From Stomorhina lunata (taxonomy: Eukaryota; Arthropoda; Insecta; Diptera; Rhiniidae): a DNA stretch of 64,000 nucleotides. This document shows positions 25,415 through 37,053 of this stretch, one piece after another. The position numbers were made by a program, and so were the translations under genes. The number at the start of each line of letters is the position of its first letter. The stretch's first letter is position 1. The stretch covers positions 113,757,781 to 113,821,780 of the forward strand of contig OW121743.1 in NCBI GenBank assembly GCA_933228675.1. The letters run 5' to 3'. The notes under the pieces are model-generated. The model did not search any database, was not told the DNA's origin, and was given only the letters and a program-made list of their open reading frames with translations.

Positions 25415-28070
25415 AAGAAAATGTTTCTATAGAAAAATTTTGATATTGAAAATTTTTCTATAGAAAAATTTTGATATTGAAAATTTTTCTATAGAAAAAT
25501 TTTGATATTTAAAAATTTTTTTATAGAAAAATTTTGATATTGAAAATTTTTTTATAGAAAAATTTTGATATTGAAAATTTTTCTACAGAAAAATTTTCTA
25601 TATACAAATTTTGATATTGAAAATTTTTCCAATGAAAAATTTTGATATTGAAAATTTTTCAATATCAACATTTTGATACTGAAAATTTTTCTGGTATCTC
25701 AAAGAAAAATTTTGATATTGAAAATTTTTCTAAAGAAACATTTTGATATTGAACACTTTTCTTTAGAAAAATCTTGATATTGTAAAATTTTTTATAAAAA
25801 AATTTTGATATTAAAGATTTTTGATATTGAAAATTTTTGATATTGATAATTTTTCTATTGAACAATTTTGATATTGAAAATTTTTTATCTAGAAAAAATT
25901 TGATATTGAAAATTTTTCTTTAGAAAAATTTTGATTTATTAAGAAAAATTTTATTAAAATTTATTAAAAAAAATTTTCAAACCCAAAAAAATTTGATTTT
26001 ATAAATTTTTATGTAGAAAAATTTTTATATTGTAAATTTAGCTATAGAAAAATTTCGATATTGTAAATTTTTCTATAGAAAAATTTTTATAGTGTAAATT
26101 TTTCTATAGAAAAAGTTTTTTTTTTTATTGTAAATTTTGCTGATATTGCTTTAATATTGAAAAATTTTCTACAGAAAAATTTTGATATTGATATTCTACA
26201 GAAAAATTTTTATATTGAAAATTTTTCTATAGAAAAATTTTGATATTGAGAATTTTTCTATAGAAAAAATTGAAAATTTTTCTATAGAAAAATTTTGGAT
26301 ATTGTAAATTGTTCTACAGAAAAAAAAAAATTGTTATTAAAAATTTTTCTATAGAAAAATTTTGTTATTGAAAATTTTTCTATAGAAAAATTTTGATTGA
26401 TTTTTTTCTATAGAATAATTTTGATATTGAAAATTTTTCTATAGAAAAATTTTGATATTGAAAATTTTTCTATACAAAAATTTTGATATTGAAAATTTTT
26501 CTATAGAAAAATATTGAGATTGAAAATGTTTCTATAGAAAAATTTTGATATTAAAAATGTTTCTGCAGAAAAATTTTGATATCAAAAATTTTTATATTGA
26601 AAATTTTTCTATAGAAAAATTTTGATATTGAAAATTTTTCTATAGAAAAATTTTGATATTGAAAATTTTTCAATAGAAAAATGTTGATATTGAAAATTTT
26701 TCTATAGAACCATTTTGATATTAAAATTTTTTTATAGAAAAATTTTGATATTGAAAATTTATTTAAAAAAATTTACAAAATCAAAAAAAAAATTGATTTT
26801 ATAAATTTTTATGTAGAAAAATTTTTATATTGTAAATTTAGCTGTAGAAAAATTTCGATATTGTAAATTTTTCTACAGAAAAATTTCTATTTTGTAATTT
26901 TTTCTATAGAAAAATTTTTATGTGGTAAATTTTTCAATAGAAAAAGATTTGAAAACTATTGCAAATTTTGCTGATATTGCTTTAATATTAAAAATTTTTC
27001 TACAGAAAAATTTTGATATTGAAAATTTTTCTATAGAAAAATTTTGATACTAAAAATTTTTCTATAGAAAAATTTTGATATTGAAAATTTTTCTATAGAA
27101 AAATTTTGATATTGAAAATTTTTCTATAGAAAAATTTTGATATTGAAAATTTTTCTATAGAAAAATTTTGATATTGAAAATTTTTCTATAGAAAAATTTT
27201 GATATTTAAAATTTTTCTATAGAAAAATTTTGATATTGAAAATTTTTCTATAGAAAAATTTTGATATTGAAAATTTTTCTATAGAAAAATTTTGATATTG
27301 AACATTTTTCTATAGAAAAATTTTGATATTGAACATTTTTCTATAGAAAAATTTTGATATTGAAAATTTTTCTATAGAAAAATTTTGATATTGAAAATTT
27401 TTCTATAGAAAAATTTTGATATTGAAAATTTTTCTATAGAAAAATTTTGATATTGAAAATTTTTCTATAAAAAAATTTTGATATTGAAAATTTTTCTATA
27501 AATTTTGATATTGAAAATTTTCCAAAGAAAAATTTTGATATTGTAAATTCTTCTTTCGAAAAATTTGATAATTTGATAATAATTTGAAAATTTTTCTATA
27601 GATAAATTTTGATATTGAAAATTTTTCTATAGAAAAATTTTGATATTGAAAATTTTCAATATCAAAATTTTTCTATAGAAATATTTTGATATTAAAAATT
27701 TTTCTAAAGAAAAATTTTGATATTGAAAATTTTTCCATAGAAAAACTTTGATATTGAAAATTTTTTTATAGAAAAAATTTGATATTGAAAATTTTTAATA
27801 TCAAAATTTTTTATAGAAAAATTTTGATACTAATTTTTTTATATTAATTTTTCTATAGAAAAATTTTGATATTAATTTTTCTATAAACAAATTTTGATAT
27901 TAATTTTTCTATAGAAAAATTTTGATATTAATTTTTCTATAGAAAAATTTTGATATTAATTTTTCTATAGAAAAATTTTGATATTAATTTTTCTATAGAA
28001 AAATTTTGTATTGAAAATTTTTCTATACAAAAATTTTGATATTGAAAATTTTTCTATAGAAAATATTCTC
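25415..28070. repeat. 31 bp minisatellite array, GATATTGAAAATTTTTCTAT type
   Basis: The unit is AAATTTTGATATTGAAAA + TTTTTCTATAGAA, period 31 (CTATAG at 27124, 27155 and so on). The segment 27840-28010 is a 28 bp derivative lacking three bases (CTATAG at 27909 and 27937). A block of about 0.8 kb is duplicated: ATTTTTATGTAGAAAAATTT at 26005 and 26805, and GCTGATATTGCTTTAATATT at 26139 and 26970. Confidence 0.95.
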
Positions 28071-29599
28071 TTTATCGAAAGCAGTCCTCTTTGAATACAT
28101 ATATCGCTCCTGAATAATTTTTAGCCATAAAAAGCTATTGGGTTCATTTAATACCTTTTTAAAAGTTAATAAAGAATATGAATCACATGTGATGCATAAA
28201 AAGTCTTATTAGATTTAATCATAGAATATCACTAATGATTTTTTTGATCTGTTCCCTCCCTTTCAAAAGTGTTTCAGAAGATTTGTTTATACATCATAAA
28301 AGATTGTTTTATCCATCATAAAATAGCGATTTCCAAACAGTATCAATGAGTTGTCCGATTTCCATTTTTTACCCTATTAAGCATTTATACTTTATAGTTT
28401 AGGAGATACAACATTACAGAATATACCATTTAACCTTAAACTGGCGAATTTCAAATCCGTTTCTACAGTATTACAAATATTAAGTTAAGCGTTTATTAGG
28501 CTGGTAGACCTTGTGACGATGAACCAGATATCCGATTTTGATAATTTGGAAGCGTTAGAAATTTTATATGAAGTTACCTAATGTTTTCACTTAAAAGTAT
28601 CAAGTACAGTAGTAAAACCTGCTTAAGATTAATGAAAAAGGGTTAATATATCATCAGAATTCTCAAGAGTATAAAACAAGAAAGAAAATAACAAAATCTT
28701 ATATTTAATTTTCACACATTCCTACAAGTGAGTAATGAATTTAACTGAGAGCATATGTTCAAAATTTAACATAATAAAAATTAAACCAAATAGAAAACGC
28801 ACTGCACATGAAAACAACAAGAGAGAGTCCAAACAACAATTCTTAACACACATGGAGCAGGCAACTAATTAAAACATGCAGGCAACTGAAAAGAAGCCAG
28901 CAATTATAGGAAAAAAGGATGTATGTAGATCACACATACACTCATGTGTGTGAATGTGTAATTGAATGGGAGAAACTCTTTAACAGAGCAATAAAACAAC
29001 CCAAATTAAAACAACAATAATAAAGAACCTGCAGGCATAATAACCCAAACAACCAACCATTAGCAGCCAACTTTGCAGACCGAATAGACATATGTATGTA
29101 CGAATTGGAATACCAACAGCAACAACATTTTACTAATACTCATACATTTAGTCCATAACTGTAAACTCATCTCCATTTGCTTTGGAAAATGTTTTTGAAT
29201 GTTTTATTTGTTGTTGTTGTTGCTGCTGTTGTGTTTTCCTTTTAATTGCAAAACAACACTTGCGCTCTCTGGTACTCAACAGCAGCAAAAATTATCATCG
29301 TCATCTTCATTACAACACAGCTCCAATCTACAGCAGCCAACAACATAAATTGAGTGTTTGTTTTTCGTTGCTGTTTTTTTTTTTTCGATGTTTTTGTATT
29401 ATTTTTTGGCTACTACTACCACTACTCTGTGCTAGAGACTAATACTACTACTGGTTGGCTAACTTTGGCGCTTGAAAATTCGAATCCAAATGAAAAAAAA
29501 ACAGCAAGATTTGAATGAAATAAAATTGAGAAAATAAAAAATTACCAACAAACCGAAAAAAAACGCAACCAAAATAAAATCAACACAAATTTTCCACAT
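28071..29599. other. Mostly non-repetitive island with an E2 remnant
   Basis: Around 28360-28490, TTTTTACCCTATTAAGC, TAGGAGATACAAC and GGCGAATTTCAAA resemble decayed E2 sequence. The rest (28650-29599) is unique-looking, with TTGTTGTTGCTGCTGTTG (29210-29232) and CAGCAGCAA microsatellites typical of fly regulatory and UTR DNA. No coding gene. Confidence 0.4.
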
Positions 29600-30016
29600 A
29601 TCATCACTGACTGCAGCAACAACTAAACGCATTCTAGTCCTTCGTGTCGTGTTAAGGAATAAAATAAATAAAAATCTGAAAATAAGAAAAATAAAACGTG
29701 TGTGTAGTGCATTTTATTTTAATAATAATAAAAAAAAATATAAAATAAAAATATTTTCTGACCTATGTAAAAAAATAAAATATAAAAGAGAAAAATAAAA
29801 ATCGTGTCAATTTTTGTGTAGCCGGCTGCAAATTTTTCCAAAACAACAACAAACAATTTAACCATTTCCAAAGACTGAAAACCCACCCACATCCATCATA
29901 TGTGGCCACATTTTAGTGGTTTTTCGGTTCAAATACAATCAACGTCTTCGGAAAGAAACAAGTGAAGAATTTTAGTGAAATTATTTTAAAAGAAAATATA
30001 TATATTTTTTGAAGAA
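29600..30016 (+). other. Candidate non-coding first exon / promoter region (speculative)
   Basis: A non-repetitive stretch ends in GAAGAAG|GTAAAATAC, a plausible donor at 30017. The last 200 bases look like a fly 5' UTR (CAACAACAAACA, AAAGAAACAAGTGAAGAA). TATAAAAG lies at 29781, and a weak initiator-like GTCAATT sits about 38 bases further on, which is slightly too far for a classical TATA-Inr pair. If real, it could splice to 59863 across a 29.8 kb intron. No coding sequence is present and nothing proves transcription. Confidence 0.25.
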
Positions 30017-30240
30017 GGTAAAATACAGTTAATAGTTCAATGGAATTAAAAAAAAAAAATGTTATAATTAAATATAAATAATTTTAACAAAATTTTACTC
30101 GTACAAACTTTTCTCATAAAAATTTTTAAAATATTGAAAACTTCGAACTTATTAGCCTAACCGACGGCTTTTGTTGGTCTGTAACCAAATGTGATGTGGA
30201 TATTAGCCGTTAACTTAATTGATCGAGAGCAAATATTTAA

Positions 30241-30410
30241 TATATGTGACCTGGTCTATGAAAAGGGAAGAGGTGGCTTATGACTCAAAAACTAAATTTC
30301 GAAAAATTAGCTAAAAATTTCCAAAAATTTCAAAAAATTTCGTAAAATTAGCTAATTTTTCGAAATTTTGTTTTTGAGTCCTATGTGACCTTTTCACCGG
30401 GTCACATATA
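30241..30410. mobile_element. 170 bp foldback MITE
   Basis: Starts TATATGTGACC(T) and ends (G)GGTCACATATA. The arms continue inward as GACTCAAAAACTAAATTTCG and AAATTTTGTTTTTGAGTC, so almost the whole sequence folds into one hairpin around TTTCCAAAAATTTCAAAAAA. No coding content. The target duplication is ambiguous because the flanks are AT-rich. Confidence 0.75.
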
Positions 30411-30682
30411 TTTTTGTGTAAATCTCTTAGAATTTGTGAAAATATTAATATACATAAACTCCAAAGTCAGATTTACACTTCCCGCCGTCCATCCAAGTAA
30501 ATCATAATTCAATAAAACACAGTTTCTTTTTACAAAAAGTTAATTTATTTTTCATTAAAGTCTTCTTTTAGCTCCACTTCGCACAGGGTATGTCCCATTT
30601 ATTATCCCTTCCGACAGATTTTCTGACAGATTTTCGATATAGTCAACCTTTTCATCAAGATTTGGAACAAGAAATAGTCACT

Positions 30683-31380
30683 TGAGAAAGGGTAGAAAGG
30701 GTATTATAAGTTTGTGCTGATGTATGTAACGCATAAAAATATTTGTCTTAGACGTACCTTTTAGTATATCAATAGGCTTAGAATTACTTTCTGAGTTGAT
30801 TAAGTGATGTCAGTCCGCCCGTCCATCCATCCGTCTGGCTGGCTGGACCCCCATGTAAACCGTATAATCAAAGTACAGGTCGCAATTCTGAAGATAATTT
30901 GATAAAAATTTTCATGGATAATTTTTTTGATAGTGGGACCACGGCTATTGAAATTCGTCAAAAGCCGTCCAATATTTATGATACCTCCTATAAGCCCCAA
31001 TTCCCGGAATTGCTATATTGGGCACAAATATCAATATTTTTTCATAATTTAAATTAAAAACTACTTATGTAAACAAAAATCACTGTACCAAATTTCGTTG
31101 AAATCGGTCCACATTTGACCATAACTCCCATACAAAACTCTTCTGTCAAAACACACTAAATAAGACAAAAATCTCTAAAACGCTCATAAATCTGAAGATA
31201 AGTAGAATTTTGAGTTTATTTTTATACATAATTCTTATAAAAACTTTTATCGATTTCCCAAATTTCTAGATAATCGGTCCACATTTGTCGTTATACAGGA
31301 AAAAGAACACCTTTGACCTTAGCGAAGAAGGATATCGTATGGTCGGGCTTGACCAACTATAGCACTTCCTTACTTGTTCA
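30683..31380 (+). mobile_element. E1-family repeat, near full-length
   Basis: Starts GAAAGGGTATTATAAGTTTG, then TGTAACGCATAAAAATATTT, a GTCY-rich run (GTCCATCCATCCGTCTGGCT) and GGACCCCCATGTAA, and ends CTATAGCACTTCCTTACTTG. A segment of about 110 bases present in the 41381 copy just before TTATACAGGAAAAAG is missing. The GTCY stretch recalls the dipteran mini-me family, an attribution from memory. Confidence 0.88.
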
Positions 31381-31439
31381 TTATAAAGCTTGAACGTTGA
31401 CATTATGTGTGAAACACTACACCATATAAATGACCACCA

Positions 31440-31875
31440 CTCAAACGTTGCAATCATTGATTCTTTAGAGGTAATTTTCGACCTCTTTCTGACACATGTT
31501 GGGTGGTATTCCAGCCATTACTTGACGACGAAGAGCTCAAGAGTTAAAGTTTAATCTTCATAAACACGATCTTTTGCGTATCCCCACAAAAAAAAAAACT
31601 ATTGGTGTCAAATCGCATGATCTTGTTTTTCAGTTAATATCGTCACGACGAGAAATTACGCGGCGAGGAAATTGTCTCTTGTGGTACCGTCTTGTTAAAA
31701 CCACATATTCTTCAAGTCGTATTCTTCAATAATGTGCCGTAAGTCCTAATTCCTGAGAACGACGAAGAATCGACATATTCGGGTCTTCGGGAACACTTTC
31801 AATTGCAGCAGCGATATTTTCAGCGGAAAGAGCGAAACGATGATGCTCAGGCCTTACAATATTTCTTAACAATTC
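31440..31875 (-). pseudogene. Tc1/mariner-superfamily (IS630-like) transposase, internally deleted remnant
   Basis: Read on the minus strand: a helix-turn-helix segment (SAENIAAAIESVPEDPNMSI, then LRRSQELGL and a frameshifted YGTLL), then after a large internal deletion LKNMWF*QDGTT (second catalytic Asp region, with an in-frame stop), then CDLTPIVFFFLWGYAKDR and a degraded C-terminus. Family members usually have PLD before FFLWG; here PIV replaces it, so the third catalytic acidic residue is lost. Stops, frameshift and deletion make it dead. Confidence 0.75.
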
Positions 31876-31979
31876 ACGTGTGTTCACAATTGAACTTTTC
31901 AGGTGGCAAAAGACTTTGTTTTGTCCAAATGCGGTCGTTATTTTAAAATTCTTTGAATCTATTAAATGAATTGATATAA

Positions 31980-32125
31980 TATTAGTACATTGATTGTTTT
32001 GTCCCCTTCGAAGGTATTTAATATGGATTATTCCCCTTGCATCACAAAAAAGGGTCGCCATGCCTTTATCGCCTTAAAACCCCAATTTTGCCATCTTTGG
32101 CTCCGATCCGACCCACTGCGTGGTC
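31980..32125 (-). pseudogene. mariner-type transposase fragment (central DDE region)
   Basis: Minus-strand reading QWVGSEPKMAKLGF*GDK followed by MATLFCDARGIIHIKYLRRG matches the mariner segment that usually reads QWV...K..V.AS.FWDA.GIIHIDYL..G. One in-frame TAA. It is joined in the same open frame (31726-32061) to the helix-turn-helix of a different transposase, an order impossible in a single element, so two elements are fused by insertion or deletion. Confidence 0.75.
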
Positions 32126-32817
32126 TCCGGTTGTTGAAGATTCACATTTTTTGCACAGTTTCGAAACTGTTAAATAACGTCAAGCATTTTATGGAAATTG
32201 TCAATAGTTTATCATTGTGGTGGATCCACATTTCGACCACAATTTAGAAACGTTCTAAAAACTCATCCATATTGCTGTTGAATAACGGCAAGCATTTAAG
32301 ACAATTATCTTTCTTATACCAAAGTGATCATTCAAAATTTTAAAGACTGAGCCTTTAGTGTAAACATTTTCTTTCACTTGTTAATTTCCGACCGGCAAAA
32401 CCATTGTTTCAGGTGTAGAGGCCTCAACTTGGCGTCAGAACGGTCGCCATAGGACAATTAAGCTCCTCATCGAAATTCAAAAATATCTTCTTTACCATGA
32501 AAATTGATAGTACCTCTGTACCCAACAAAATTTTTTAAGCATATCCATACTTTGAGTGATTTTTTTTTTCCTAAAAAGATTTACTTTTTTTTATTTTCCA
32601 CTTTTTCTCAAACCCTGACGTAGACTGCAATCAATTACCCAGGAGGAGTTAATGGTGAACACGCCATATCTCAATAATCACTTCGACTTGACTACTTGAT
32701 CACTTCGAGAAATTACCGCTATCAAAGTTTCGTCCAGATATTTGTTGTCCTTGAAAAAGTTTGAACATGAAAAATTCATAAGTTCTAAAAATCAGTCTCG
32801 AAATTGGCTGACATACA
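32126..32817. other. Unassigned sequence beside the transposase remnants
   Basis: Probably contains further decayed transposon sequence (the minus strand near 32150-32260 may be mariner, but frames are broken). Nothing else recognised. Confidence 0.3.
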
Positions 32818-33040
32818 AGTTGCCGCCGTGGTATAACAGGTAAGTTATCCACCTAGCATACCAGAGGTTCCAAGTTCGATCCCTGGACGGACCCATTCGA
32901 AAAAATTAGGCTATGTAAAACTTCTCTAACTAACGAATTTGCCGTTCGGAACCGGAGTTAAAACTAAGATCCCTTTCGATGATAGTCTGAGAGTAGTACC
33001 CCTTATTCTAATTGGAATGTCTAGGAATAATATATGTATG
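32818..33040 (+). mobile_element. tRNA-derived SINE (SINE1), full-length copy
   Basis: The head reads GCCGCCGTGGTATAACAGGT .. CCTAGCATACCAGAGGTTCC and AGTTCGATCCC. It has the A box TGGTATAACAGG and B box AGTTCGATCCC at normal tRNA spacing, and resembles tRNA-Val (CCGTGGTGTAGCGG .. GGTTCGATCCC). The tail has AAAACTTCTCTAACTAA, GCCGTTCGGAACCGG and AATTGGAATGT, ending in a TA-rich run. The copy at 38105-38366 (-) matches over the whole length. Confidence 0.85.
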
Positions 33041-33257
33041 TACGAGTTGTCGCTATACAAAGTATATTTTCGGCTTCAGATGAGCTTCTCACATTCTAAG
33101 AAAAATAGATTTTCTGATGTTGAATTGTGCCACAATAATAAACTCAAGCGTTTTGCCCGGTCAGTAATCAATATTTATCATCAATGGCATTTATTTTCCG
33201 CACTTAAAATAGCCAGTTAACCGTACTATAATTCGATCTTATATAAGACTGAAAGAA

Positions 33258-33400
33258 GGTACTGTAGCTTAGTTGGCTAGCACGTCGACTTAGCATAAAA
33301 TATCAAATTCTGTGTGCGTTCGAGCCTCAGTCTTGAGAACATCAATTTCTGTAAGCCTTCAATATTAACACGCTGTCGATGTAAAGCAATAAAATTGGCT
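33258..33400 (+). mobile_element. tRNA-derived SINE (SINE2)
   Basis: GTAGCTTAGTTGGCTAGCAC contains an A box (TAGCTTAGTTGG), and GTTCGAGCC about 50 bases on is a B box. The copy at 56841 shares the TTAGTTGG.TAGCACGTCGACT core and the trailing AACA(T/C)CAAT(T/A)TCTGTAA. Diverged enough that it is not a functional tRNA. Confidence 0.75.
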
Positions 33401-35336
33401 ATAGAACCAAAAGTTTAAATAATATGTCAAGCTAACAGCAAATGAGCTACAATGATGGCATACCCTTGTCTAAGGAAGCTTACAAAAACTACTCATGTGA
33501 ATATTCTATTTCAGAATATTTATAATATTGGTTAAGTTAGATATTTAACGTGAAGGTGCGCCATCTAGTGCTTGATAGATATAAATTTTATAGAGCAGCA
33601 TTTATATACACATATTTGACAAAGTCAATGTTGGTAATCGATTTAACATCGATAAAGGGAACTGCAAGAAAGACAGTTCAACAGGGCTTCAAACTCATGA
33701 TCATTTAATAATGAACTTATTAACTAAGTAAGGTATAGAACCTCAAATTGAAAACATTTTTGTAAAATTTACTATCTAAGCATTAGATAATCAATTTTTC
33801 AAGAAATCACCATTTTCAAATATTAACAGAATTTCGTAAAAGCACCATTTCAAACCTGTCATATTCCCTAAACATACAATTTCAACTCGACACATCCTTA
33901 TAAAATACACACACAATCTTTGACACAGTATTTATGTATATTTAATCAATACACATGCGAAGCAAGTGTTTATCACATAACACCCTTAAGTGTTTAAATG
34001 CAGTTGTAATCAACCTTGTTTTTACTAGCTCAACCCAACTCTTAACTCCCTCCCCAAGTCTCCTCAATCAAGAATCCAAATAATTATCAAGTTTGTAGCA
34101 AAATTCCTTATATTTATTAAAAAGAAAGTCAGTTAGAGAAGATTGTAAGTATTTGAAACATGCACATGCATGAGTTTAATGTGTTTCCAATACTATTATT
34201 AATTTATCGGGTAGCTTTCTCAGTGTTTGTCTCTGTCTCTAGTATTTGAAATGCATTTGTTGCAAGTATGAGTTGCTTTCATTTTCGACACTTCATTTTG
34301 GTTTTTGTTAGAGGCTTTATTGTACAGGCCAACAACACCTCCTTGTGACATTATGTGACATTGTGTTTGTTCTTCAGGAGAGAAAACTTTTGGACAGGGT
34401 AAAACAAAAAAAATATTTTGACATCTTGTCATTTGCAGTGTCATTGCTTATTCTCTACCTTTTGGTAGAAATTTAGCAATTTGTATTAGATTTTTAGTTT
34501 GGAGTTACAATATGAAGTTTGAGTTTTACTTAATTATGGGATTTTTATGATTTTTGGAAAGGAGTTTTGGATGGTGTCCTTGTAGAAAATTATGTTTAAC
34601 AATGAAAGGAAAAAGGTACTAAAAATGAAATCCTTCCAATTCCATATAATTATTTTATTTCCAAAGCATTTATATCGATGATCGTAAGATCGAATCCCGA
34701 TAGTCAGTTTTAACATAATTTCTGCAGGAAAAGAATAGTAGCAAATTAAGTACCATTATTAGCACCACCGATTTAAAATAAATATATTATCAACTACCTA
34801 ACACCAGATGGCGCCATCAAAAATATCAAAAGTAGGCTCTTAAGAAAATAGTAAACGAGTTATTTTTGTTAAGTTGTTTGAAGTGATGAGCTCTAAGCTT
34901 GCTTTTAAGTTAGTCATATATTTGAATTCCGGCCCCAACAGAAAACATTCACAATATCCTTTCCACTGCTTTTTTTTAACGGCAGTGAATGAATCTTATG
35001 CTGATATCTATGACTTAAGGAAAGTATAGTTTTCCTACTGCCTTTAAGTATTATTCTTCTAACTAAAAATTGCTTAAGAGCCTTCTTAATAACTTAATTA
35101 GCCTTAAATTCAACATAAACTACACTTACTCCTACTCACTTCCACAAATTGAACCTCATTTCTGCTTAAATAATAGAAATATGGAATCAATCCATATAAA
35201 AATTACACTTACAAGTTGTTTAAATATACCAAAATTTAAACAAATTTGTCCTTAGCTTTGATAACAGACCCAATGCCTAGAGAAATATTTTTGCTGGTTA
35301 TTGAAATCATTGCCGGCATTAGATCTAGATCTTGGG
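33401..35336. other. Non-repetitive island with two CTCF-like sites
   Basis: No gene recognised. GCGCCATCTAGTGC at 33558-33571 (minus-strand orientation) and ACACCAGATGGCGC at 34801-34814 (plus) each match the 14-position CTCF consensus at 13 positions. The rest is ordinary AT-rich non-coding DNA. Confidence 0.45.
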
Positions 35337-35427
35337 AACCGCCGTCGTAAAGTAAGCTCATCATCCGCCTAGCATACCAGAGGTCCCAAGTTCGATCCTC
35401 GACCAGACCCACTTGAAAAAATAAATT
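35337..35427 (+). mobile_element. SINE1, truncated copy
   Basis: AACCGCCGTCGTAAAGTAAG .. CCTAGCATACCAGAGGTCCC and AGTTCGATCCT, then CCAGACCCACTTGAAAAAAT. The tail is cut by the adjoining E1 copy. Confidence 0.85.
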
Positions 35428-35695
35428 AAAAACAATTAAGAAAGTGCTATAGTCGGTCAAGCCCGACCATACGATACCCTTCATCACTAAAGTCAAAGGT
35501 GTTATTTTTCCTGTATAAAGACAAATATTTGCCATCATGCAAACATTTTCTCAAAACTTATATATTTAAGCTGTTTCCGCCATTTGGACTTATATGAGAG
35601 CTATGCGAGAGGTCAAATGTATACCGATTTTCTCGAAATCTGGCAAATTGATTACAGTTATTACACAAATTATGTGTGCAAAAAATAAACTTACA
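35428..35695 (-). mobile_element. E1-family repeat, terminal fragment
   Basis: Minus-oriented end of E1: AAGAAAGTGCTATAGTCGGT, GACCATACGATACCCTTCAT, TATAAAGACAAATATTTGCC. It stops at ATGTGTGCAAAAAATAAACT, where the E2 copy begins. Confidence 0.88.
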
Positions 35696-36955
35696 CAAAT
35701 ATTTTTCAAATTATTTGATTTTTTTGTCCGATCAACATAGTTTACATAGCTCATGCGGAACAACTTTTCTTAAGATTTTGAAATGCAGGCCCTATGTTCC
35801 ACCAGGAATTAAAGGACTAAATATATATATATATCAAATGCACAGTTTACGGTTTAATTCATTTTGAGTAGTTTTCAGTGACGCCACCTGTCGGAAGTTG
35901 TTCATACCTTCTAAGAAATCTTTGTCTGCTTATGAGTAACAACTTTGCTAATGACTATAACATGATCAAATGTACAGTTTACGATTTAATTCACTTTGAA
36001 TAATTGACAGTGGCGCCACCTGTCGGACTTTGGTCATACCAACCATCGTCGGCTTATCCGCAACAACTTTGCTAAAGATCATAGCATGATTAAATGTACA
36101 ACTTACGACTAAATTGACTTGGAGTAAATTTCAGTGGCGCCACCTGTCACAACTATGAAACCTTCGTCGGCTCATGTGCAACAACTTTGATAAATATCAT
36201 AGCATAATCAAATACACAGTTTACGATTTAACTCACTTTGAGTAATTTTGAGTTGCGCCACCTGTCGAAAATTGGCTTATCCGCAACATCTTTTCTAAAG
36301 AGTATAACATGATCAAATGCATAGTTTACTATTCTGTAAAAAAAACATACATACAGGCAAACATTCAATTTTTATCCCCTAATTTCAAAAAAAGTTCAAT
36401 ATGCATATTTGGCACTTCTTTATTACCATTTGAATTCAGTACATTTTATTAAAACGCAGTTAATATAATGTTCCTATTCATATTACTATTTGAGATGTTA
36501 AGTTATCATTTTATCCCTTTTTACCCATTTTGGCCCCAAATTAAAAAAAGTACCAAGTACGTGTTCAATATTTCTTTCACATCTATTGACTGCAGTACAA
36601 AGTTCCTCTCCACATTCTGTGGTTTAAAAAATAAGAGTGGGTTAAAAAAGTGCCAAAGAAACTATTTTCACCCTCTTTTACCCCCAATCGGACATAGTTT
36701 CAAAAAAGTACCAAACACCTATCCGATTATTTTCATAGCTGTTCAAAACGTAATATTAATTTTGTTTATAAACCTATTACTTTGGGAGATATAACGTTTT
36801 CGATTTTTCCCCTTTTTCCCCGTTTTTACGCCCTTAGCGGTAAAACTTCCAAAAGTCTGGTGTCTGGTATCTACCTGGTGTCTAAATTTTGACAAAATCT
36901 TTAGAGCCGATTTCGAGATAGCCATTCTATATTTATATAGATATATATATGCATA
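35696..36955 (-). mobile_element. E2-family repeat with 130 bp tandem units
   Basis: Colinear with the 14470-16195 copy: tandem units (35696-36345), AAGTACCAAGTACGTG, GTACCAAACACC, TTGGGAGATATAACGTTTTC and the end GAGATAGCCATTCTATATTT with a short TA run. (A/G)CGCCACCTGTC occurs near 35880, 36013, 36136 and 36255 (one as TGCGCCACC). One tandem unit is interrupted at 35783-35836 by a short dispersed repeat. Confidence 0.8.
35783..35836. repeat. Short dispersed repeat (GGCCCTATG..CCAC..GG) with TA tail
   Basis: AGGCCCTATGTTCCACCAGG lies inside a tandem unit whose normal sequence resumes at CAAATGCACAGTTTACG after a TATATATAT run. A relative at 17508-17545 reads GAGGCCCTATGCTCCACTAG. Both can form a small hairpin (CTCC/GGAG in one, TTCC/GGAA in the other). 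Confidence 0.65.
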
Positions 36956-37053
36956 CAATTATTGCTCGTTTAAAGATATAAGATATTTCTTAATGATCTT
37001 CTATGTAATTTCTTAATGACCTTCTATGTTAAACATTTAATCCTATATACTAT

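Noticed and set aside
32818..32892. A functional tRNA-Val gene
   Set aside because: Acceptor and T stems do not pair, and the sequence continues into a repeated body also found at 38105-38366, so it is a SINE head.
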